Source: Bryobacteraceae bacterium (GTDB lineage: Bacteria; Acidobacteriota; Terriglobia; Bryobacterales; Bryobacteraceae). From it: a stretch of 49,373 nt of DNA. Within the stretch, counting starts at the first letter, position 1, and every line of letters begins with the position of its first letter. Where the stretch lies: NCBI GenBank assembly GCA_025980665.1, contig JAICXC010000024.1:1-49373 (forward strand), written 5' to 3'. The notes under the pieces are model-generated. The model did no database searches, was not told the origin of the DNA, and saw nothing but the letters and a program-made list of their open reading frames with translations. A program made the position numbers and the translations under genes. Shown in pieces: positions 40,649-47,789 of this stretch.

Positions 40649-41343
40649 TAAAGGGAATCCAGGGTCCGTTGTTCGAATCCTACGATTTCTTTGTAGGCCA
40701 CCGTGATGGCGGCGAAGGTAAGAGGTATTGTTACCAGCAGACCGACGACGCAGCACAGCACGCCGAGAAGATTTACCAGGAACGCCAGTATCAGAAACAT
40801 TGTGAAGCCGAAATAATCATTCTTCACTACCGCGTGACTGGCTTGCATCGCGGGCCAAAAATCCATCCGCTTGTCGATGATGAACAAGTAAGTGAACTTG
40901 TACATGGCGGCCACAACGAGTCCGGGAATGATACACAGGAGGGTTCCCGCGAACGTGAAGAGCCCGATTAGCAGAGACGCGACCAGAGTGGGAACAAACA
41001 AATTGAACCCCTTGAAGAGGTCTCCAAATTCGGCATTGCGGCCCATCAACTTCTTCATCGTGAAAATATGGAAACCGGCAATCAGCGGGCCTTGGATTAA
41101 CGGCACACCGCTAAGCAGAATGAAGAGGAGAGAAATCACGATATAGTTGCCCAGATCCGCTTTTACGAGCGCCCATCCTTCGCCGATCCACCTGCCGCCG
41201 CTGGCCCGGATTCCCGTCGGTGGAATCCACGGAGCAGGATTTGGAGCGCTCCCGAATACGGGAGTATCATCTTGAGTTTGCCCACAATTGGGGCAGAATC
41301 GAACGCCCGAGACAAGTTGGGTGCCGCAACGCTGACAGAACAT
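40648..41343 (-). CDS. Zinc-ribbon membrane protein
   Basis: The 231-residue protein begins with a zinc ribbon (MFCQRCGTQLVSGVRFCPNCG: two CxxC pairs). A Pro-rich linker and about five membrane helices follow (YIVISLLFILLSGVPLI, LVASLLIGLFTFAGTLLCIIPGLVVAAMY, FTMFLILAFLVNLLGVLCCVVGLLVTIPLTFAAITVAY). The helix set resembles DUF975-like integral membrane proteins. The start follows GGAGACCTGGA. It is translationally coupled to the DUF2752 gene. No function is established. Confidence 0.82.
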   Translation of the reverse strand: MFCQRCGTQLVSGVRFCPNCGQTQDDTPVFGSAPNPAPWIPPTGIRASGGRWIGEGWALVKADLGNYIVISLLFILLSGVPLIQGPLIAGFHIFTMKKLMGRNAEFGDLFKGFNLFVPTLVASLLIGLFTFAGTLLCIIPGLVVAAMYKFTYLFIIDKRMDFWPAMQASHAVVKNDYFGFTMFLILAFLVNLLGVLCCVVGLLVTIPLTFAAITVAYKEIVGFEQRTLDSL

Positions 41344-41401
41344 TCCAGGTCTCCTAGACTCGTGAAACTCTGATTAATATACGCGATCCTACAGCATACA
41401 G

Positions 41402-42151
41402 CTATTTGATTTTTGAGATGGATACGTGTGTCGCGAATCGATCGAGAGCTTTTGCCAGCTCATCCGTCTTGGATAGCTGGGGAGTGTGATCCGTGTCGAG
41501 CTCAACGACATCGGCGCAAGCATTCTCGGCGATCATTCGCCGTTGCAGCGGAAGCGGAATAGCTCGATCGCGCATACAAACCACGTAATATCGTTTGATA
41601 TTATCCAGGGCGCCGAGCGGAATGGATACTGGCGTCACGAACGGCGCCACGGGCTGTGGGCGTTGCCGAGCGATGGCCCACGACGCGACGTCATCCGTGC
41701 AGGCGCCATACAAGGCTTGACGCGAGGCCGCGTCCGGCATGGTGGCGATAGGAGGGTCTCCGTCGATGGTGATATTCGCCTGAACCTGATCGCCGGCGCC
41801 TTCCGGCAGTTGTGTCAGGTCAAGCAAACTCTGGCCGTTCTTTGGAAGAAACGCCGTCACATAGATGAGCGCCCGGACATGGCTGGGACAGCGTGCCGCT
41901 CCCTGGGTTGCAACAATGCCACCCATACTGTTCCCGGCCACGATGGCCGGTTCCGAGTTGGAGGCCAGCACCTCGCAGAGGCGCGTAGCGCAGGCGTGCA
42001 AGGTGACCTCGCTCGCAGGCGTGTGGTCGTCGCCTGACGCGGGCAAATCGAATGCTTCGACCGAATGGCCAGTAGCTTTCAGACGATCGATGAGAGGCCC
42101 CCAGATCCATGCCCCAGCGAACGCACCGTGCACGAGGATAAATCTTGCCAT
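41402..42151 (-). CDS. Alpha/beta-hydrolase (esterase/EstC-like)
   Basis: The 249-residue cytoplasmic hydrolase has no signal peptide. It opens FILVHGAFAGAWIWGPLIDRL (oxyanion region HGAF), then has the nucleophile elbow G-N-S-M-G-G (Ser near 74), AFDLPASGDDHTPASEVTL and the catalytic His in ELDTDHTPQLSKTDELA. This is the pattern of the plant methylesterase/EstC-like group that cleaves small ester substrates. The start is supported by AAGGAGATTAA. The substrate cannot be read from sequence. It is 46 bases after the neighbouring minus-strand gene and may be in the same transcript. Confidence 0.85.
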   Translation of the reverse strand: MARFILVHGAFAGAWIWGPLIDRLKATGHSVEAFDLPASGDDHTPASEVTLHACATRLCEVLASNSEPAIVAGNSMGGIVATQGAARCPSHVRALIYVTAFLPKNGQSLLDLTQLPEGAGDQVQANITIDGDPPIATMPDAASRQALYGACTDDVASWAIARQRPQPVAPFVTPVSIPLGALDNIKRYYVVCMRDRAIPLPLQRRMIAENACADVVELDTDHTPQLSKTDELAKALDRFATHVSISKIK

Positions 42152-42197
42152 TTAATCTCCTTGGTATCTCGTTTTCGAATAACTTGCCTTAATTAGG

Positions 42198-43205
42198 TTA
42201 CTTGCCCACGGAGTGTTCGACGTCGCGATTGTTCTCATTGCAGACGTACTCTTGCATTTCGAATCCCGCGGGAGCGAGTACAGCGGCCTTCTTGATAGTC
42301 CAAGGTTTTACGTAAGCGCCCGGATCGTCGATGGTGACCTCTTTTTCCAGATGTCCCAAGTCGATTCGCCGGAAGCGTTCGATTACATGCAGATGTTCCG
42401 TGGTGGGCAAGCCGGAAAAAGTAGCCCACGCGCGGCCATTGAAACCCACAGTGTCGATTACCAGCGTGTCTCCTTCCCACTTGCCGACGGAGTGGCCCAT
42501 CCAGGAGGGATTCGGGTCTTTCGGATGCGGCCGTCCATCCATGTAAACCAACCGGGGCAGGTCGTGACCGATGTCGTAGAAGATCGCAATGATTTTCGGC
42601 CCCTGAATGATGGTGTTGTCGCCATCCTCGCCCTGGAGGATAGGGCCGATCGGCAGGCAGCGCAGCTCTGGCCAGTCTATCATGTGGTTCTCGATTTGCT
42701 TTTTTCTCCAAGCGGCTGCCCACGGCAGGGGCTCTGGGTTACCTGGATCCATCAGCTCCAAATTGAGCCACAGCCCGGAAAGATCCGGCTTACCGCCGGC
42801 GAGGCGCGGTGTGCGCCCTTTCGGAGGCACCAGCTTGTGGCGAGCAGCGTCGTCCTCTCGACTCTCCCCGAGAGGGGCTAGATAAGGGTACTCGATTCGA
42901 ATGTCCAGCCGCCTGGATTCCGCATCGCCAACCGCCACGTCCGGTTTCTTGAAAGGCACCAATCCCGGATAGGACGCAGAGATCTCGTAGGGTCCCGCTG
43001 GCAGGCCGCGCAGGACATAAGTGCCATCCTCCTCGCTTCGAGCGGAAAAAATCGCGCCCGTCGAGGTGTTCTTCGCCTGGATCGGCGCATCGGATAAGGC
43101 GAGCCCATCGTCGACGAAGAGTACCCTTCCGCTGATCGTGGAAGTGGATTGCGCGATAAGAGCCGCGGCGAGAACGGTGACGAAAGCGAAGAATCGAATC
43201 TTCAC
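42198..43205 (-). CDS. Exported protein: carboxypeptidase-regulatory domain fused to an uncharacterised family domain
   Basis: The 335-residue protein starts at GTG 43205, overlapping the DoxX-like gene stop by four bases (GTGA). A much longer frame to 43583 reads the DoxX gene out of frame and is rejected. The signal peptide is about 1-18 (FFAFVTVLAAALIAQ). Residues 20-105 form a carboxypeptidase-regulatory-like domain (TISGRVLFVDDGLALSDAPIQAKN ... YVLRGLPAGPYEISASYPGL). The rest carries GKPDLSGLWLN, GKWEGDTLVIDT (Trp 243), LHVIERFRR and TIDDPGAYVKPW, the same motifs as the 345-residue protein at 13741. The domain's function is unknown to me. Confidence 0.8.
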   Translation of the reverse strand: MKIRFFAFVTVLAAALIAQSTSTISGRVLFVDDGLALSDAPIQAKNTSTGAIFSARSEEDGTYVLRGLPAGPYEISASYPGLVPFKKPDVAVGDAESRRLDIRIEYPYLAPLGESREDDAARHKLVPPKGRTPRLAGGKPDLSGLWLNLELMDPGNPEPLPWAAAWRKKQIENHMIDWPELRCLPIGPILQGEDGDNTIIQGPKIIAIFYDIGHDLPRLVYMDGRPHPKDPNPSWMGHSVGKWEGDTLVIDTVGFNGRAWATFSGLPTTEHLHVIERFRRIDLGHLEKEVTIDDPGAYVKPWTIKKAAVLAPAGFEMQEYVCNENNRDVEHSVGK

Positions 43206-43627
43206 GACCGCGGAACTCGCCTGCGGAGCGGGAGCAGCGATCGAAGGCGCTCGTCGCGCAGGTAGATTCCTGCCCAGGCGATCAAGCTGGTCGAGAGCGG
43301 GACCAGAACCGGATAAGGCTCTCCCATGCGGACATAGGTGGCGATGGCGCCACCCAGGTAGCCAGTGAGCAGGACCGCGCCCAGAACCGCAGTGGGCGGA
43401 ATCACGTACAACACGAGACAGGCAAGCTGGAGTAAGGCGAGGCCCGTCAGGGCCCCCTCCGGCCAACCGATTCTCGCAAACTCCGCGACGTACCACGGGT
43501 TCCGTGTCAGCTTCCAGGTAGCACTCGATAGCACAACAAACACGGGCCAGAGTGAAAGGGCACGCCCAGTCCACAGCATCCAACGCTTCGGCGTCGTTTC
43601 CTGTACCGGAACAGCGATGGAACTCAT
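43202..43627 (-). CDS. DoxX-like family membrane protein
   Basis: This 141-residue protein has four membrane helices: LWTGRALSLWPVFVVLSSATWKL, LTGLALLQLACLVLYVIPPTAVLGAVLLTGYLGGAIATYVRMG and LIAWAGIYLRDERLRSLLPL. The helix lengths, the ILLTGYLGGA segment and the Arg-rich C-terminus match the DoxX-like family (a quinol-oxidase-subunit-derived group with no settled role). ATG 43627 is preceded by GGGGAAATAAAAAT. It is first of a pair with the fusion protein gene and lies 15 bases after the VOC gene, so the three are probably co-transcribed. Confidence 0.82.
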   Translation of the reverse strand: MSSIAVPVQETTPKRWMLWTGRALSLWPVFVVLSSATWKLTRNPWYVAEFARIGWPEGALTGLALLQLACLVLYVIPPTAVLGAVLLTGYLGGAIATYVRMGEPYPVLVPLSTSLIAWAGIYLRDERLRSLLPLRRRVPRS

Positions 43628-43642
43628 ATTTTTATTTCCCCT

Positions 43643-44101
43643 TCATGGCCGCTGAATCATTTCAATGCGGTTACCGGCCGGATCGATGGCGATGCCTATC
43701 GTGACGCCGGTCTTTCCGAAGGGACGGGGATCGCCGGCCATCGAGCCGCCCGCGGCCTTGATGGAGGCGACTGTCGCCGCCATGTCCTTCACGTTCAGGA
43801 TTACGTGCGCGATCGGGTCCTTGAGGTCGTCGGAGTCGCGATGCATGATCACGATCGGCTCGCTCTTGTTGGCCTTTGCGCTCTCGATCGTCGCGCCGAA
43901 GTTCACGAAAACCTCAGGTCCTCCGGCCGCATCGATCCGATTGACTTCATGCATGCCGAACGCCGCCTGATAGAACTTCGCTAAGGCCACGGTATCTTTC
44001 GCGCCGATTCGCACCGAGTTCAGCGTGACCTGGGCCTGCGAGGCGCTCGTGAGCAGTAGCGCGGCGGAGATTGTGATGGCAGTTGTGTAAAGTCTTTTCA
44101 T
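43643..44101 (-). CDS. Exported VOC (glyoxalase/bleomycin-resistance) family protein
   Basis: The 152-residue protein starts at ATG 44101 behind GGAGAG. A longer frame to 44296 runs into the divergent promoter area. The first 26 residues form a signal peptide (YTTAITISAALLLTSASQAQ), so this VOC protein is exported, whereas most VOC enzymes are cytoplasmic. The vicinal-oxygen-chelate repeats are seen as VTLNSVRIGAKDTVALAKFYQAAFGMHEVNR and HVILNVKDMAATVASIKAAGGSM..., with a C-terminal DPAGNRIEMIQ supplying the usual metal-ligand Glu. His of the second half (A-H-V-I-L-N) is another likely ligand. The substrate is unknown. Confidence 0.85.
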   Translation of the reverse strand: MKRLYTTAITISAALLLTSASQAQVTLNSVRIGAKDTVALAKFYQAAFGMHEVNRIDAAGGPEVFVNFGATIESAKANKSEPIVIMHRDSDDLKDPIAHVILNVKDMAATVASIKAAGGSMAGDPRPFGKTGVTIGIAIDPAGNRIEMIQRP

Positions 44102-44294
44102 CGAACTCTCCAGTAGCATGTCACATTCATAATAGACCGCGCCAGCGGCCAATTGGAGTGCCGCATTCTTGCGGGCGCCACGCCCGCCTAGAGAAGTCTC
44201 ACCATTCGTCCGATAAGTAGTTGAGGAACGGTTTGGATGTCTGGTTCGCCATTCTTGTCTGCTTTCACTCGAATCGAGTCCCTCCCGAGCACCC

Positions 44295-44993
44295 ATGTTC
44301 TATACTGACGACCCACTGATACTCGTCAGCTTGATACTCCAGTTGGTTGTCATTGTTTTCCTGCTGCAGGGTGCGTTTCGGAAGTTTCCGTTGGTTCTCG
44401 CCTACTCGCTCGCACGATTGGCGACCAGCGTTGTGGAAGTCCTTGTGTTTCACCAAGGGGGCAAGGAGACGGCGGTGTTCCGCAGGCTTTATTACTTCGA
44501 CCGGGTAGCGCTAAATCTCATCCTGTTCCTCATGGTCACTGCGATCATTTTCAGGCTGCTGCAGGGAAACCGCCAGCGTTCGACGATGGGCAAGGCGCTC
44601 ATCGGCATCGTTGGGGCGGTCTTGTTGTTACCTTTCCTGGTGCTTTCGCGCCCCTTCACGAGCCACTGGTTGGACGGGATGAGCCAGTTTCTGTACTTCG
44701 GCAGTGGCGTGATGACCCTGGCGCTCTGGACCGTGCTGATCCGCTCACGATCGCACGACTCCCAGCTTCTCAAGTTCACCGCAGGCCTGGGAGTAGCAAT
44801 GACCGGAGCGGCGGTTTCCTTTGGTTTGCGGCAGTGGATGCACTCGCCTCATCTTCTGTGGATGCCCAACTTGTTATTGCAGCTAACCCACGTTGCGGGC
44901 GTCTTAGCCTGGTGCCTGGCGTTCCGGCCGGCGAGGCCCATCCCAGCGCGCCTCCGGTCGCTGTCCCTTCGCATTAGCGGTTCGCCGGAATGA
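44295..44993 (+). CDS. Seven-helix membrane protein of unknown function
   Basis: This 232-residue integral membrane protein has about six or seven helices (LILVSLILQLVVIVFLLQG, VLAYSLARLATSVVEVLVF, VALNLILFLMVTAIIFRLL, ALIGIVGAVLLLPFLVLS, FLYFGSGVMTLALWTVLI, LKFTAGLGVAMTGAAVSFGLRQW, LLLQLTHVAGVLAWCLAF) and an Arg-rich tail. No catalytic or metal motif stands out. The length and helix spacing recall membrane proteins found often in Acidobacteriota, but I cannot name the family. It is divergent from the VOC gene and convergent with the phosphorylase gene, so it is a single-gene unit. Confidence 0.7.
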   Translation: MFYTDDPLILVSLILQLVVIVFLLQGAFRKFPLVLAYSLARLATSVVEVLVFHQGGKETAVFRRLYYFDRVALNLILFLMVTAIIFRLLQGNRQRSTMGKALIGIVGAVLLLPFLVLSRPFTSHWLDGMSQFLYFGSGVMTLALWTVLIRSRSHDSQLLKFTAGLGVAMTGAAVSFGLRQWMHSPHLLWMPNLLLQLTHVAGVLAWCLAFRPARPIPARLRSLSLRISGSPE

Positions 44994-45013
44994 AGAGCAC
45001 CCGGATCGCGCGA

Positions 45014-47557
45014 TTAATGCTGCCATAGAATGTGGGCCATCTCTAGAGGAACAGCCACTCCGGAGAAGTGAGGCATCACTCGCGCCGTATAATCTTTCGC
45101 CGGACGCGAGGCCGGCACGGTCGCGTTATAAAGGCAGTGTTGGGATGGGCCGGGTAGCGGCCGCGCGCACTTCATTTCCTGCCGCACGGGGTCGCCGTCG
45201 CTGATTCCGTCCGCATAGAGTTCGACGCGTACCGCATTCGGATCGAGGTCGTTCAGGAAAATTTCCACGTCAAACGCGTGGCGATCCGCATTCGTCTCAA
45301 CCCGCATGGCTCCGAAGCGCAGCGAGCCCCACTTCTGGGTCACCGCTTGCCGCCACTCGACCATTTGCCTGCCCACTGCGCCGTTATTCGCCGCGCGCTC
45401 ACGATAGGAAACTGCGGCCGGCAAATAATGTTGCTCCGCATATTCGCGGACGGTTCGGCCCGCCGAAAAGCGCGAGGTCAGCCGCGACATGCTTTCTCGT
45501 ATGCGCGCAACCCACGCCTTGGGAATGCCATTCTGACCGCGTTCATAAAACTCGGGGATGATTTCGCGCTCGAGCAAGTCGTAAAGATGCGCGGCTTCAG
45601 CAGCGTCCCATGCTGGATCCCCATCATGCTCCTGCCCGTCCCCCAAGGCCCATCCGACCTGGGGCGTGTAAGCTTCCGCCCACCAGCCATCCAACTCCGA
45701 CAAATTGATGCCACCATTGACGAGGACCTTCATGCCACTTGTTCCGCAAGCCTCCCAAGGGCGTCGAGGCGTGTTAATCCAGACGTCCACCCCTTCCACC
45801 AGATGCTGCGTTAGAAGCATGTCGTAGTCACTCAGAAATACTGCGTGAGGACGGACTTCAGGCTGACGGATGAAACGAATCCATTCCTGAATCAGTGCCT
45901 TTCCTTCTTCGTCCGCGGGGTGCGCCTTGCCTGCGATGATTAGTTGCACCGGACGCTGAGAATTGGTGAGCAGACGAAGCAGGCGCTGGTGGTCGTGCAG
46001 CAATAAGTTGGGTCTTTTATAACTGGCGAAACGGCGTGCAAATCCTAGCGTCAGTGCGTTCGGATCAAACAAGTGGTTGGCATCGTTCACCTCTTCCGGT
46101 GAAGAACCTGATCCAGCCAATTGGCGGGACAATCGTTCGCGAGCGTATTCCACCAAAGACTTTCGAGCGTCGGCGCGAAATTGCCAAAACTTGGCGTCGG
46201 ATACAGCTCGGATGCCTTCATCCAGGCCCTCAGTTGTGCCCAGCCAGCGTCCTTTACCACAGGCAGCTGTCCACAAATCATCCGCTGCGGCTGAGTCCCA
46301 GGTTGGCATGTGGACTCCGTTCGTCACATGTCCAATCGGGACTTCATTCTCAGGCCAATGTGGAAAGAGCGGTTGGAATATATGCCGGCTCACTTTTCCA
46401 TGCAAGCGACTCACGCCATTGACGGCCCCGCTCCCCCGAAGCGCGAGGAACGCCATGTTGAAATCCTCATTTGAATTGTCCGGGTCCTGTCGGCCGAAGG
46501 CGAGCAAATTCTGGATTGTGATGCCGAGCTTCTCGGTATATCGGCCGAGGTATTGCTCGATGAGGGCCGGAGCGAAACGGTCAAAGCCGGCGGCGACAGC
46601 CGTGTGCGTGGTAAATAAGTTGCCGGCGCGAGTAACTGTCAGCGCCACTTCGAAAGACTGCTTATTTTCTTCCATGAAGCTAAGAGCGCGCTCCAAAACA
46701 ACAAAGGCGGCATGCCCTTCGTTCAAGTGACAGACTTCCGGCCGAATACCGAGCGTCCGAAGCAACCTCCATCCGCCGATTCCCAGCAGCAACTCCTGTT
46801 TGAGACGAAGCTCCGGGCCGCCCCCGTATAGTTCGCTGGTAATCCCGCGATGAGCGGGAAAATTTGCCGCATCGTTGCTGTCCAGCAGATAAAGCTTCAC
46901 CCTGCCGACGTGGACCTGCCACACTCGCAGCCACACGGAATAACCCGGCAACGCAATCTCCAGCCGCAGCCATTCTCCGTTGGATTCTCGCAAAGGGGTG
47001 ATGGGCAATTGTCCGGGATCGTTATACGGGAACAACGCCTCTTGCGCGCCGTACTTGTCGATCACCTGGCGAAAATAGCCTTGCTGATAGAGTAAGCCCA
47101 CGCCGACAACCGGCACGCCCAGATCGCTGGCCGCTTTCATCTGATCCCCCGCCACGTTGCCAAGGCCGCCCGAATAGATGGGCAGCGCTTCGCTCAACAT
47201 GAACTCCATACTGAAGTAGGCAGCGCATGTCAGGGGAGCGCTCGCATGGTTCTTTTGAAACCAGGCCGGCGCCGTCGCCGATTCCCGCGTTTTCTGCACC
47301 AAGCCGTCGACATTTTTCCGGAACACTGGATTCGCCAGCACGCGCTCGACCTGATCCCGCGAGACTGTCTGCAGCACAACCCAGGGGTTATGGGTGAGAG
47401 CCCACAATTCGGGGTCCAGCTCACGCCATACCTGGTCAGTGGCGTGGTTCCACGACCACCGCATATCCAGGGCCAGTTCTGCCAGGGAGTCGAATCCCTC
47501 GATCTCCGTAGGCAGCAGATTGTATAGCGGATGGCTGACGCGCGGTTGCTGGCTCAC
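45014..47557 (-). CDS. glgP: Alpha-glucan (glycogen) phosphorylase, GT35
   Basis: The 847-residue enzyme breaks alpha-1,4-glucan into glucose-1-phosphate using PLP. The N-terminal DUF3417-like domain (LYNLLPTEIEGFDSLAELALDMRWSWNHATDQVW) identifies the shorter archaeal/Thermotoga-type branch, not the E. coli type. Core motifs are AYFSMEFMLSEALPIYSGGLGNVAGD, HLNEGHAAFV, and EACGTSGMKVLVNGGINLSELDGWWAEAY with PLP lysine K610. A C-terminal beta-sandwich extension (about 735-847) is present. The start is GTG 47557 with GAGG nearby. The gene faces away from the kinase gene and shares a 232-base intergenic region with it. Confidence 0.95.
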   Translation of the reverse strand: MSQQPRVSHPLYNLLPTEIEGFDSLAELALDMRWSWNHATDQVWRELDPELWALTHNPWVVLQTVSRDQVERVLANPVFRKNVDGLVQKTRESATAPAWFQKNHASAPLTCAAYFSMEFMLSEALPIYSGGLGNVAGDQMKAASDLGVPVVGVGLLYQQGYFRQVIDKYGAQEALFPYNDPGQLPITPLRESNGEWLRLEIALPGYSVWLRVWQVHVGRVKLYLLDSNDAANFPAHRGITSELYGGGPELRLKQELLLGIGGWRLLRTLGIRPEVCHLNEGHAAFVVLERALSFMEENKQSFEVALTVTRAGNLFTTHTAVAAGFDRFAPALIEQYLGRYTEKLGITIQNLLAFGRQDPDNSNEDFNMAFLALRGSGAVNGVSRLHGKVSRHIFQPLFPHWPENEVPIGHVTNGVHMPTWDSAAADDLWTAACGKGRWLGTTEGLDEGIRAVSDAKFWQFRADARKSLVEYARERLSRQLAGSGSSPEEVNDANHLFDPNALTLGFARRFASYKRPNLLLHDHQRLLRLLTNSQRPVQLIIAGKAHPADEEGKALIQEWIRFIRQPEVRPHAVFLSDYDMLLTQHLVEGVDVWINTPRRPWEACGTSGMKVLVNGGINLSELDGWWAEAYTPQVGWALGDGQEHDGDPAWDAAEAAHLYDLLEREIIPEFYERGQNGIPKAWVARIRESMSRLTSRFSAGRTVREYAEQHYLPAAVSYRERAANNGAVGRQMVEWRQAVTQKWGSLRFGAMRVETNADRHAFDVEIFLNDLDPNAVRVELYADGISDGDPVRQEMKCARPLPGPSQHCLYNATVPASRPAKDYTARVMPHFSGVAVPLEMAHILWQH

Positions 47558-47789
47558 GCTGCCTCACACGAACAGGGGCTCATTCTCACCACGATACTGA
47601 TTAAGATAGTGATTTCAGCATAAAGGTTTCGCCCGCATCACGGGGGTGGCGATGCTGAGAATGGCCTGCGAAGGTTGTGGAAAACCTGCGGAAAACGGAG
47701 TTTTTCGTACCTGTATGGGCCAGCTTGAACACCGCTCAACCCAGCCTCCAAGTCTCCTCGTAAGTCCTGTATGATTTATAGACCAGGAA

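Noticed and set aside
42198..43583. Treating the full 461-codon minus frame as one protein
   Set aside because: The first 126 codons read the DoxX-like gene out of frame. The GTG at 43205 directly precedes a signal peptide and overlaps the DoxX stop.
47770..47775. TATGAT as a -10 box for the kinase gene
   Set aside because: No acceptable -35 box at 16-19 bases upstream, and it would leave a nearly leaderless transcript.
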